Part shown: one piece after another, positions 10,101 through 17,909 of the stretch
Layout of the letters: the number at the start of each line of letters is the position of its first letter
Numbering within the stretch: the stretch's first letter is position 1
NCBI RefSeq assembly: GCF_014200675.1
Contig: NZ_JACHCI010000002.1
Span: forward strand, 310,001 to 374,000
Direction of reading: 5' to 3'
DNA: 64,000 nucleotides
From: Janthinobacterium saanense
GTDB taxonomy: Bacteria > Pseudomonadota > Gammaproteobacteria > Burkholderiales > Burkholderiaceae_D
Translations under genes and position numbers: made by a program
The notes under the pieces: model-generated
What the model was told of the DNA's origin: nothing
The model's input: only the letters and a program-made list of their open reading frames with translations
Databases searched by the model: none

Positions 10101-10517
10101 CAATATGGCTTGGGCCAGGTCGTCGGCACCCGTACCTGGGGCGGGCTGCGGGGCTATAACGGCGACACCCCCTTGCTTGATGGCGGCTATATCACCATAC
10201 CAGTCAGGGCCGTGCTGGATCTGAACGGAAAAGCGGTGGTGGAAAACCATGGCGTGGATCCGGACATGGAAGTCGAAAACATGCCGGCCGACTTGCTGGA
10301 CGGACACGATGCCCAGCTTGAAACCGCGCTCAGCCTGATGCTCAAGGCAATCGCCGGCAAGACGAACGAGGCATCAATGGACGACAACAGCACGGCGCGC
10401 GTGGGCGTGGCGTGCTGCGCCGGGATGACGGACGAATGCGGCACATCCAGCAGCATGACTGTGGCCTGGTTGGCGCTAGCGCTGCGCGCGCGCGCAGCAA
10501 TTTCCATCGCAATGTAA
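7170..10517 (+). CDS. tricorn-type S41 family protease
   Basis: A ~1115-residue exported protein of the tricorn protease family. After a signal peptide it has two WD40/TolB-like beta-propeller regions with repeated SPDG motifs (residues ~45-650), then a C1-type helical region, a PDZ domain and the S41 catalytic domain. Catalytic residues line up well with tricorn: Ser741-His742 in GNSH, nucleophile Ser967 in TGSNGE and Glu1025 in VENHGVDPD. It probably degrades peptides in the periplasm. The ATG at 7170 is chosen because a signal peptide follows; the frame is open to 7086. The last ~45 residues after the KAIAGK segment do not look like the family. They are read through DNA that, on the other strand, resembles a thioesterase, so the original end was probably lost by a rearrangement. 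Confidence 0.85.
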   Translation: MTFSKMATATSPATPLSWPARSAALCLLCLTLMLVQHLANAAIPRYPQAYGGKIVFSANEKLWRVPRAGGVAVQLTSGEGQDIYPRVSPDGRWIAYTKISRSGSDVLVMPSEGGVARRLTYHQGRGLDNIVVTWSPDSSKVIYLSKHAQWNPSVQQLYEVPVSGGLPQAMPIDSAVGLATFAPDGHTIAYNRIFSQYGNWKRYDGGMARQIFTYDFKSRQLQQITHWSGTNAAPMWYGRKIYYLSDQDSKRRANLWVHDLETGRARQITHFTQYDIDSPALGDDAITFQQGGTLYRMDLPDERLHAVAVSIVDDHRYSRKRIVALKDAVRDSEIVHNSDLPDRINYAISPDGQYGLFSARGQLFSLPAQPGAARHVAGTSGTAADRPAWSPDGRLVAYITEVDGNQQLAIRPADGGKERVLTQFRAGYFFAPVFAPDGRSLALSDGDHRLWLIGLDGSAPRQVALDKRQGIHDQSFSPDGRWLAFSMAATGKQRDLYLYEISSGRTHRLGRGESTDALPAWSPDGDYLYFTSARYVQAVPSDQENDFAMVKSTGIYAIHFSALVGGIDSNDLMAQALALPVEPANIVQLDARQGYLYYLTKPIALFDGVLKGEQWLLHRYDVKTGQDSVIAKDLDSYSLSYDGKKVLLKNARDYSVLDAVAGTMQQLDLDQLRIEIDPPAEWAQMFNDAWRLERDLFISSTMNGQNWEQVRERYAALLPQLGSRSDLNWLLSEMLGELGNSHVYVGGGDNGDTGPIASPARLGVDWELDQPSGRYRINRIYAGDNTRPAYRSPLRQPGLQVSAGDYVLAINGEELRAPTVPDALLQTSGAAKPVELTIAGRPDGPRRRIRVKPVGSELNLRELDWIGKNRQLIDCRSDGRVGYVYLSNMGQRGLEQFTQQFYAQLNRQALIIDDRWNGGGSVAEYLLERLRRTQVAFTTNRSGAMDTQPEELLRGPKVVLVNHWTGSNGELFPYLFQQYGLGQVVGTRTWGGLRGYNGDTPLLDGGYITIPVRAVLDLNGKAVVENHGVDPDMEVENMPADLLDGHDAQLETALSLMLKAIAGKTNEASMDDNSTARVGVACCAGMTDECGTSSSMTVAWLALALRARAAISIAM

Positions 10518-10654
10518 CCGCCGCAGGAATACTCGGGCAGGACCTCCGGCGCGGCCATCAGCGCGGCGCCCGGCAGTGTCCAGTGGTATTCAATCAACTC
10601 TTCCCAGGTTTGCGACGGGGCTTCATCGCCCTGCTGCGCGCCGTAGGGCAACAC
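10380..10654 (-). pseudogene. remnant of an NRPS-type thioesterase domain
   Basis: On the minus strand an open frame without a credible start encodes a fragment similar to the core of type II or terminal thioesterases. It has a TWEELIEYH segment and a YSCGGYIAMEIAARA segment (the family has G-Y-S-x-G-G with the nucleophile Ser), followed by the VMLLD strand. The stretch between the two is shortened. The 3' part is overlapped in antisense by the extended end of the S41 protease gene. It is best explained as a leftover of a siderophore or peptide biosynthesis gene. Assigned from motif pattern only. Confidence 0.5.
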
Positions 10655-10800
10655 CCCTCAAACGCAATTGACTTGCATAAATGGCGCGAGCTGGCTATTA
10701 TTGCAACTTGTTTGCATTAAGGCTTGGTAGTGCTGCAACTATTCCCAACGCCGACACCCCTGACCGCGACCGCATCAACCATCTGTCTAAAGCGATCTCA

Positions 10801-10920
10801 ATGCCCAATAGTACTGATCCACATTTGCCGCTCACCGTTCTTTCACGATTTCCCGATACAGAGAAAACTTCGCTACTGAACCACATCTTGGCGAATGCTA
10901 TGCATTGCGCCTCTTTTTAG
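10801..10920 (+). pseudogene. N-terminal remnant of a COG0523 (CobW/ZigA-type) GTPase
   Basis: A 39-codon frame contains LPLTVLSRFPDTEKTSLLNH, clearly related to the start of COG0523 metal-chaperone GTPases (LP-V-TVLSGFLGAGKTTLLNH). The Walker A motif is ruined (GFLGAGKTT changed to RFPDTEKTS) and the protein stops soon after. Its stop codon lies 8 bases before the ATG of the ZnuD-like receptor and overlaps that gene's binding site. COG0523 genes often sit beside Zur-controlled zinc uptake genes, so this supports a zinc role for the receptor. It could be translated as a leader peptide, but it cannot be a working GTPase. Confidence 0.6.
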
Positions 10921-10928
10921 GAAAACCT

Positions 10929-13259
10929 ATGCGCCATCACGCACTTGCAGCTGCAATTTTGTCCAGTATCCAGACCGCTTACGCAGAAGGCGACGTCACT
11001 CTGCAGACAATTAAAGTCCGGGCAGACAGGCCATCAACGATCGACAGCGTCGTTATTGTCGAGAATGTGCTGGCCCAAAACAGGACGCTAGGCGGCATGC
11101 TCGAGCAGGTATCAGGCGTGCAAAGCAGCGCCTTCGGGCCGAATTCCGGCGCACCAGTGATACGCAGCCTGAGCGGCAGCCGCGTACAAATTCTGGAGGA
11201 CGGCCAATCCATTCTCGGCATGAATGCGCTTAGTGGCGACATCAATATTCCTTTCGATCCGCTCTTTGCGCGCAGCGTTACTGTAAACAAATCATCGGAT
11301 AGCGTGCGTTTCGGCGGCAATGCCATAGGCGGCAGCGTCGACGTCGATTCCGGCATCATTTCCAGAACGATGGAAAGTAAAGAAAAAGACCTGGAACTGG
11401 TGCTGCGCAAGGGTTTCAACGATGCCGACGCCCAGGGTTTGCGCATGAACTTCAACGATGGGAAGCGCTTTTCGACCAATCTGCAGATGTCATTCCAGAA
11501 GATCGGGCATTACGATATTCCCGGCAACAGCAAGGCCAGCGCGTGCAACAGCCAGCTGTTCCCGGCGAATGGCGGCGTGAATACCTTTCTGGCCGACAGT
11601 TGCCAGAAAGAAGCACGCATCCAGCAGGTCTACAACAAGGCGTCGCAGCCCTTTATCGACCAGTTCATGACGGAAAATCCGGACTGGGCGGAGGGTGATT
11701 TTTCCTTCTACACCAATAACCCGACATCCGTCTGGCAGCGCAAGACCTACGTCAATCCGGCCAACCCCGCTTACGTGCCGGGCACGCCATCGATGACGCA
11801 GAACAAGATCAATCGTGACGTGACCCCCGACTACCACAAGAAGCTGGGCAACAGCTACGCCAGCAATGCGCACTTTGCCGTCGGCAGCACTTACTTTTTC
11901 GATCGTGGCTACGTGGCCGTCAGTCTCGATAGCAAAGAAAGCGAGTATGGCGTCCCCGGATTTTCCATGGAAAACAAGCCGTTCGGCTCGAATTATGACG
12001 AAGGCCTACCGGTCGGCGTCGTCATCAAGCAGGATAGATATGCGCTGGAAGCCAATCTGCCTGAGCCTGTCCCTTACATTGAAAGCGCGCAATTGCGCGT
12101 GTCACGTTTGAACAATACGTCGGGGGAACGTCTCGGTGCTGCCAAGGCGAATGATTACCAGTTCGACACCAATCAGGCCGAGTTCCTGCTTGCGCATCGG
12201 CGCGCCGGTCCATTGAGCGGTTTGCTTGGCTTGAGCTATAAAGCGCGCGAGATTACCGGGGCCGGGCCGCAACTTTACCTTCCCGATGCGAGCACGCTCA
12301 GCCGCGCGCTATTCGTCAAGGAAAGCCTCGACTTCGACTGGGCCACTGTCGATGCCGGTTTGCGCCATGAAAAAGTGGAGCACGAGATACATCAGAGTAC
12401 ATTCAAGACGTCGAGGAATGCAAGCAATGCCACACTCGAGGACAAGGCGTTCAGCCTGAACAGCTATAGCCTGGGGGCCTCGGCCAGACTGGGCCAGCTT
12501 TTCGGCGCGAAGATGCGCTATTCATCGTCGCAAAGAGCGCCCGATGTCAATGAACTGTATGCCAGCAATCCACACTATTCGATCATGACGCAGGAAGAAG
12601 GAAACCAGAAATTGAAGGCCGAACGCGCCAGGAACACGGAACTTACTGGCTTGTTTGGCAATGGCGGCTTCACGCTGTCGGCCACCGGCTACGCCATGAA
12701 GTACCAGAACTATCTCTATCTTGGCCACTCGGGAGCGCAGATGGCGAACCGCCTGCCCTTGAAGTACTGGAAACAGACCGATACGACGGTCAGGGGATTC
12801 GAGGTCGACGCTTCCCAGGTGATTCAACTTGGCAGTTATGGCAGGCTGGACCTCTCCGCATTTGCCGACCTGGTCAAGAACAAGGCGGACAATCCGGACA
12901 AGCTGCGCGCGCACAACGATGGCGCCTACCTGCCCAACATGCCGACCAACCGCTACGGCGCGAATGTGCTATGGGAAAACAAGGGCTGGAAAGCCAGGCT
13001 TTCCAGCACCTGGTATGACAAGCAGAAGTACCTGGGCAAGAGCGTCAGCGAGGAAGTGCCGCTCGATGGCTATACCATGGTGAACTTCCAGTTGAGCCGC
13101 GAGATTTTGCTGCCTGATTCGCCATTTGCCGGCATCGAGGTGTTCGTCAGCGGCAGCAACCTGCTCGATGAAGATGCGCGGCCGCACAATTCTCCACTGA
13201 AATACATTGCGCCGTTGCCCGGCCGGGCGTTCCAGCTTGGTTTGAACGTCAGGCTTTAA
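10929..13259 (+). CDS. TonB-dependent outer-membrane receptor, ZnuD-like (putative zinc uptake)
   Basis: A 776-residue outer-membrane receptor. It has a signal peptide (MRHHALAAAILSSIQTAYA), a plug domain (residues ~25-150: LGGMLEQVSGVQ, PVIRSLSGSRVQILEDG) and a 22-strand type barrel ending in the usual aromatic/Leu tail. The C-terminal segment (NLLDEDARPHNSPLKY, then APLPGR) and the plug pattern resemble the ZnuD zinc receptor group rather than siderophore receptors. A COG0523 GTPase remnant directly upstream fits this. Zinc specificity is an inference; no clear Zur box was recognised. The ATG at 10929 has an AGGAAAA site 8 bases upstream. Confidence 0.75.
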   Translation: MRHHALAAAILSSIQTAYAEGDVTLQTIKVRADRPSTIDSVVIVENVLAQNRTLGGMLEQVSGVQSSAFGPNSGAPVIRSLSGSRVQILEDGQSILGMNALSGDINIPFDPLFARSVTVNKSSDSVRFGGNAIGGSVDVDSGIISRTMESKEKDLELVLRKGFNDADAQGLRMNFNDGKRFSTNLQMSFQKIGHYDIPGNSKASACNSQLFPANGGVNTFLADSCQKEARIQQVYNKASQPFIDQFMTENPDWAEGDFSFYTNNPTSVWQRKTYVNPANPAYVPGTPSMTQNKINRDVTPDYHKKLGNSYASNAHFAVGSTYFFDRGYVAVSLDSKESEYGVPGFSMENKPFGSNYDEGLPVGVVIKQDRYALEANLPEPVPYIESAQLRVSRLNNTSGERLGAAKANDYQFDTNQAEFLLAHRRAGPLSGLLGLSYKAREITGAGPQLYLPDASTLSRALFVKESLDFDWATVDAGLRHEKVEHEIHQSTFKTSRNASNATLEDKAFSLNSYSLGASARLGQLFGAKMRYSSSQRAPDVNELYASNPHYSIMTQEEGNQKLKAERARNTELTGLFGNGGFTLSATGYAMKYQNYLYLGHSGAQMANRLPLKYWKQTDTTVRGFEVDASQVIQLGSYGRLDLSAFADLVKNKADNPDKLRAHNDGAYLPNMPTNRYGANVLWENKGWKARLSSTWYDKQKYLGKSVSEEVPLDGYTMVNFQLSREILLPDSPFAGIEVFVSGSNLLDEDARPHNSPLKYIAPLPGRAFQLGLNVRL

Positions 13260-13396
13260 CGGGCCGTAACGTGAGAGAGGTCACGCTGACGATCAGATCG
13301 TACAGCCGTGACCGGGAAGTCACTTACCGAAGAAGCGGCCCTTTGATCAGCTGAAGGCAAATGCAGACGAAGGGAGGAAAGCAAAGAGGCGGCAGC

Positions 13397-14257
13397 TTAC
13401 TCATAACTAATCGTGAACGTCGCCGACGCATTTGCCGGCCCAGGCGTCACGCTGGCCCCGGTCTTCAGGTAGCGCGCGCGCAGGGGAATGGCATAACTGC
13501 GGTCGAACGCGCTCAGGGTCAGGCCGCTGCTTCGCTTGGTGGCCAACGGCACCGGGGTAGCGGCCTGAGTCGCTATCTGCAGACCTATGCCGCTGGCGGC
13601 GGGAGGACGTCCCGCGGCACTGGGTTCGATACTCAGCACGCCATTGCCTGCGTTGACGGCCGTGCGAGTCGGGTCGATCCTGAATTGCAGGCTGTTATTG
13701 TCAACGGACACGCTGCCGGCCGTGCCGCTGGGCGAATTGCCGCTTTGCGATACCCAGGATACAGGGGTCTTGGTCACTGCTCCATGGAACGCCGGGCAAT
13801 TGTTCAAGGAAATAGAGAAATCCACCCAGGCGCTGCTACTGTTGGACGCGGCAAATTCTTTGGGTAAATGCGTGCCCATGGGCACCGCTACATCCGGCGT
13901 GCTGCAGGTGCGCGAGACTATCTGGATACTGCCGGCGATGCCCATCTTGAAGCCCAGCATATTTGCATCGCCGAAATTGCCGAGCAGGCTGACGACCGGC
14001 AGGGAGTTGTCACTCAGCACTCCCTGTACGACATCGCCTATCTTGATCAATATCAATTCAAAATTGGACGGCCCATCAAGAGGAATAAGGCAGCGGTAGC
14101 TCGTCGTGCATGGGGTTGCGACCTTCGCCGTCTGTCTTGGTGACGGACCACCTGTACTGTTAAGGACCACCCCCAGCCCCGCAATGCCGGTTTGGTAGAC
14201 TTTATTCGCATACGTCCCACTGGTCCAGTTGGCCAGGCCATAAGCTGCATCCAGCTT
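13397..14257 (-). pseudogene. 5'-truncated fimbrial tip adhesin / pilin-domain protein
   Basis: The frame is open from directly after the stop of the HTH gene (14258) to 13397. It encodes the C-terminal part of a chaperone-usher fimbrial adhesin: an AYGLANWTSG segment, then a TGIAGLGVVL segment, a pilin-like beta-rich region with a Cys pair, and a typical ATFTISYE end. There is no signal peptide and no ATG at the 5' end; the first possible start is a GTG at 14170. The N-terminal lectin region and signal peptide are missing, so the gene was cut by a deletion that joined it to the HTH gene. No usher or chaperone gene is nearby. Confidence 0.7.
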
Positions 14258-14572
14258 CTACTCGGTAAACTGTTGATACGGGGCATACTGCCGGGGACGC
14301 GAGAGTGCCCGTAGTTCACCGATGGACAGACCCGATGCCTCGTGCATGCGTATCAGCATGTCGGTATCGACTGCGATGCTTCCTTTTCTCAGCTTGCTGA
14401 TCGCGAAGGGCGGCACGCCCAGCTCGCGCGCCAGGCAGGCGTCGTTGCGCAGCCCCATGTACGTGAGCAGGCGCTCGACCAGCGCCGCGCCATCGCGCGT
14501 GTGGACGGCTGACTCGCCACCCCTGGTCTCGGCGATCAAGGCATGCGCTGATAATTCGGTCATATCAGTCAT
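14258..14572 (-). CDS. small helix-turn-helix protein of a fimbrial locus
   Basis: A 104-residue protein with a lambda-repressor-like helix-turn-helix at about residues 30-90 (LTYMGLRNDACLARELGV, SKLRKGS). Its ATG lies 1 base after the TGA of the EAL-domain frame, so the two were translationally coupled. Its own TAG is directly followed by the headless adhesin frame. Small HTH proteins that switch between fimbriae and motility (MrpJ-like) are known in fimbrial operons. That role is inferred from context only. Confidence 0.65.
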   Translation of the reverse strand: MTDMTELSAHALIAETRGGESAVHTRDGAALVERLLTYMGLRNDACLARELGVPPFAISKLRKGSIAVDTDMLIRMHEASGLSIGELRALSRPRQYAPYQQFTE

Positions 14573-14573
14573 G

Positions 14574-15353
14574 TCACGTTGCCTTCATTGCCATTGCAGG
14601 CAGTCTTGCAAGCTGATGTTGAATAAAGTCCTCGCGCTCCATCGGGCGGGCCAGCGCGTAGCCCTGGCCGATATGGCAGCCGATGCCCAGCAAGGCCGCC
14701 AGTAGCGATTCGTTTTCGATACCTTCGGCCACCAGTTTGAGGTTGAGCCCTTTTGCCAGGGAAATGAGGGTGGTGACGATGGCGTGCGAATGGCTACTGG
14801 TTTCCATGTTACGAATAAAGGCACCGTCAATCTTGACTTCATCGAAGGGCATCTTGAACAAGACGTTGAAGGTGGCGGAACCGGCGCCGAAATCGTCGAG
14901 CGACAGGGGGAAGCCTTTTGCCCGCAGCGTGTTGAGGCATCCGGAGAGGCACAGTTCATCGAGTACCGGCAAGTCTTCGGTGACTTCGACCTTCAGTAGC
15001 CGTGTCGGCAGGCAGGCATCCCACATTTTTGCAGCAAGCAGATCGGCCATACCAGGCTCGCACACGGTATCGATCGAGGCATTCACGGCAATGGGCACGT
15101 CCGCGCCTTGACGGCGCAGCTCGAGCAGCACCTCAATGACTTCCTTGACGACCAGGTCGAAAAGCGGCAAATGCAGGCCGAGCCGGTTGACCATGGGAAT
15201 CAGCACGGACGGCGGTACATCACCATAACGTGGATGCCGCCAGCGCAACAGTGCTTCGGCGCTGACTACGCGCCGACTGAGCAGGTCATACTGAGGCTGA
15301 TAGACGACACGTATGCCTTTGCCGGTGTGTATCGCGTGGACGAAGTACAGTTC
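14574..15353 (-). pseudogene. EAL-domain (c-di-GMP phosphodiesterase) gene lacking its 5' end
   Basis: The frame is open from 15353 and reads VVYQPQYDLLSRRV, then AEALLRW, so the real EAL motif lies upstream of the first listed start-like codon (TTG 15248). The catalytic set is present: Glu of EAL, Asn in AVNAS, Glu in EVTE, Asp-Asp in LDDFGAG, Lys in VKIDG, Glu in AEGIEN and Gln in GQGYALARPM. There is no ATG or GTG in the open 5' part, and the decarboxylase-family gene ends 11 bases upstream. The N-terminus is therefore missing. If translated from a rare start such as CTG near 15350 it could still be a complete stand-alone EAL domain; otherwise it is a pseudogene. It is coupled to the downstream HTH gene. 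Confidence 0.65.
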
Positions 15354-15364
15354 TTAACATGGGC

Positions 15365-15775
15365 TTATTCCCCTGCACCTGCGTCGAGCTCCGTGAACTT
15401 TTCCTTGGCCACGTGGATGGCCGCCAGGGCCAGCGGGAAGCCGGCCGAGATGGCCAGCTGGATGAAGATGTCGATGATTTCCTGGCGGCTCACGCCGGCC
15501 TTCAGCGCCGTGCCGATGCGCAGCTTCAATATTGGCGCGGCGCTGGCGCCCAGCATGGCCATCGAGGTGATGGCGACGATTTCCCGGCTGCGGCTGCCGA
15601 GTATCGATTCGCCCAGCATGTCGCCGAATTCCCATTCCATTACATAGCGCGCGAAGCGCGGCGCCACGTCCTCGAGGCTGGCCGCAAACAGCTCTGCGGG
15701 AATGCCGGTGACGCTTTCAAAGCGCGCCTGGCCCTGTTCGAAGCGGCTGGCGGCGGGATTGTTCATTGCATTCAT
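15365..15775 (-). CDS. carboxymuconolactone decarboxylase family protein
   Basis: A 136-residue all-helical protein of the carboxymuconolactone decarboxylase/AhpD-like family (SREIVAITSMAMLGA, GVSRQEIIDIFIQLAI, GFPLALAA). It lacks a CxxC redox pair, so a decarboxylase-like or unassigned role is more likely than an AhpD one. An AGGAG site lies just before the ATG at 15775. It is the last gene of a minus-strand group with a YdcZ-type transporter and an amidohydrolase, suggesting a shared catabolic pathway. Confidence 0.8.
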   Translation of the reverse strand: MNAMNNPAASRFEQGQARFESVTGIPAELFAASLEDVAPRFARYVMEWEFGDMLGESILGSRSREIVAITSMAMLGASAAPILKLRIGTALKAGVSRQEIIDIFIQLAISAGFPLALAAIHVAKEKFTELDAGAGE

Positions 15776-15834
15776 GATGATACTCCTGGTAATGGGTGGA
15801 TAGGGACAAGGTGATTGCATCGAAACATGCGGGT

Positions 15835-16314
15835 TCAGGCGCGCCTGGCCAGCAGTTCCATCAAGGTGTTGCCGAACAGGGTCAGCAATACGCCGCCCAG
15901 CATCACAGCCGCGCCTGCCAGCTTGACGCCCGAGACAGGCCGCACGGCCACGCCGATCAGGCCGAAATGGTCGATCAGCAAGGATGACAGCAACTGGCCC
16001 GCGATGACCAGGGCCAGCATATTGGCCAGGCCAATGCGCGGCGCCAGCAGCACCGTGCAAAAGATGGCGGTGGCGCCCAGCAAGCCGCCGCCGTAGCGCC
16101 ACAGGGGCTGCGACGGCAGGCTGGCGACGGCCATGCCCAGGCCGCCTTTGCCGAGCGCGATCGTGGCCAGCGCCGCCGTGCCGATCAGGAAGGAAACCAG
16201 CGCGGCGGCGACGGTATTGCCGCCCAGCCCGCCAGCGAGCTGGCTGTTGACGGCCGCCTGCACGGAAATGGCCGAGCCGGCGCAAAAGGCGACAAGGAAA
16301 AGTATCATGTTCAT
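15835..16314 (-). CDS. DMT-family membrane protein, YdcZ-like
   Basis: A 159-residue protein with about five hydrophobic helices. It matches the YdcZ group of the drug/metabolite transporter superfamily (VNSQLAGGLGGNTVAAALVSF start, GGVLLTLFGN end). Substrate unknown. It sits between the amidohydrolase and the decarboxylase-family gene on the same strand. The ATG at 16314 has an AGGAG element upstream; the long open frame before it is antisense-like sequence from the end of the amidohydrolase gene. Confidence 0.8.
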   Translation of the reverse strand: MNMILFLVAFCAGSAISVQAAVNSQLAGGLGGNTVAAALVSFLIGTAALATIALGKGGLGMAVASLPSQPLWRYGGGLLGATAIFCTVLLAPRIGLANMLALVIAGQLLSSLLIDHFGLIGVAVRPVSGVKLAGAAVMLGGVLLTLFGNTLMELLARRA

Positions 16315-16357
16315 GGCGGTCGGCTCCTGTAGTGGGGGTGGGAAAGCAGGGCGGCGA

Positions 16358-17767
16358 TCAGGCGAACTTCGGCGACTGCTCGGCGAACTGGTCGGGCGTA
16401 TAGCCGGCCTGCCGGAACAGGTAGGCGCGCGACGCTTCGGTGGCAGCCCGCAGGGCCGGCATGTCCAGTCCCAGCAGCTTGCCGCCGGCCTTGCGGATGC
16501 GCCCGCCGACGATGACGGTGTCGACATTGCTGCGGTCGGCAGCGTGCACCACCGTGCCGATGGCGTTGTTCGACGGATACAGATTGAGGTCGTCGGCGCG
16601 GATCAGCACGACGTCGGCCTGTTTGCCCGGCGTCAGCGAACCGGTCTTGTCTGCCAGGCCGGCCAGGCGGGCGCCGTTGATGGTGGCCGATTCGAGCACG
16701 GCGCGCGCGCTCACCGGTAACGGGGCGGCGGGGTCGCCGTGAAAGCGGCGGTTCTGCGCCTGGGCGCGCTGCAGGAAATACACCACGCGCATTTCGGTGA
16801 ACATGTCGCCACCGTAGGATGCTTCGGCATCGACGCTGATGGCCGGCGCAATGCCGTGGTCGATTGCGTGCTGGTAAGGCGTCAAGCCTTCTTCCAGGCC
16901 GTACTGGGCGTCGGAACGGGGACAGACGTCGACCTGCACGCCGGTGGCGCGCAAAATCGCCCAGTGCTCGTCGCTCAGGCCGGTGCAGTGGTTAAAAATA
17001 TTATCGGGACCGAGCAAGCCTTCGGCCTGCAGGCCGGGCAGCAGGTCGCCCATCTCCTTGCCGAGGAATTCCGTGATGATGCGCAGGCCCAGCTGGCGGC
17101 CGACGGCCCAGTTTTCGCGGTCCCATTGCGACATCATCGCCAGGCTGACCAGTTGCTCGCTGGAGCCGAAGCGCTGCTGCTGCAGGCGGGCCAGGTCGGC
17201 CGGCCAGTGCTGGGCCCAGTCGCCCGCCAGCGGCGCGCCAGGCGCATACACGGCGCGGATGCCGGCGTCCTGCAGTGCGTCGATGGAGGCGTCGGAATGC
17301 GCTGCGCTGCGCGCATTGTGCGAGTTGTCCACCATGGTGGTGATGCCCGCGTCGAGGGCGCCCAGCGCACTCAGCAGGTTGCCGACATACATGTCTCCGG
17401 GACGGTAGTGGGTGGCGAAGGAAAAGTGCGTCGACTGCAGGTAGTCGAGCAGGGTCGGCGAATTGGGGGCGATGCGGCGCAGCTGGCCTTCCCAGGCGTG
17501 GCGGTGGGCGTCGACCAGGCCGGGGATAACGATCATGCCGCGCGCATCGATGACTTCGGCGCCGTGTGCGGACAGGCCATGGCCGACGGCCAGGATGCGT
17601 GCGCCCTCGATCAGCACGTCTCCGCCGTCGAAGTCGCCGACGGCGGCGTCCATGCTGATCACGGTGCCGCCCTGGATCAGGATGCGGCGCGCCGGTGCGA
17701 CGGCAGCGAGCGGGGCGACGATGCCGCGTGGAATTGGCTTTGGGCTGGTGTGGCTAGCGTGGTGCAT
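16358..17767 (-). CDS. amidohydrolase family protein (cytosolic paralogue)
   Basis: A 469-residue metal-dependent hydrolase of the TrzN/SsnA/guanine-deaminase-like branch. It shows an N-terminal beta sandwich, the HxH metal motif in DAHRHAWEG (~93-95), a later His in IFNHCT and an Asp in SVDAEASYGGDMF, then the closing sandwich (GKQADVVLI). The strand that normally supplies a third metal His reads IITEF and has no His. A close paralogue with a signal sequence lies at 18965-20416, and a LysR gene sits between them. The substrate is probably a heterocyclic or amine-bearing compound, but this is inference. It is divergent from the LysR gene. Confidence 0.85.
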   Translation of the reverse strand: MHHASHTSPKPIPRGIVAPLAAVAPARRILIQGGTVISMDAAVGDFDGGDVLIEGARILAVGHGLSAHGAEVIDARGMIVIPGLVDAHRHAWEGQLRRIAPNSPTLLDYLQSTHFSFATHYRPGDMYVGNLLSALGALDAGITTMVDNSHNARSAAHSDASIDALQDAGIRAVYAPGAPLAGDWAQHWPADLARLQQQRFGSSEQLVSLAMMSQWDRENWAVGRQLGLRIITEFLGKEMGDLLPGLQAEGLLGPDNIFNHCTGLSDEHWAILRATGVQVDVCPRSDAQYGLEEGLTPYQHAIDHGIAPAISVDAEASYGGDMFTEMRVVYFLQRAQAQNRRFHGDPAAPLPVSARAVLESATINGARLAGLADKTGSLTPGKQADVVLIRADDLNLYPSNNAIGTVVHAADRSNVDTVIVGGRIRKAGGKLLGLDMPALRAATEASRAYLFRQAGYTPDQFAEQSPKFA

Positions 17768-17850
17768 GTGATGCTTTCGGTTGATGTGGGAATGAAGCTA
17801 GTGTAGGCATCGGTTAGAATGAGAAAAAGAGTCCGCTGGCGGTTTCATTC

Positions 17851-17865
17851 TTCGGTAAAACCGAA
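17851..17865. promoter_or_regulatory. candidate LysR operator between amidohydrolase and lysR
   Basis: A perfect 6-bp inverted repeat with a 3-base spacer (TTCGGT-AAA-ACCGAA), which also contains a T-N11-A pattern, lies in the spacer between the divergent amidohydrolase and LysR genes. Confidence 0.5.
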
Positions 17866-17909
17866 TAGTTCCGCAGCGCAGCACCCATCGACCTTGTTTG
17901 CAGGCGGCC

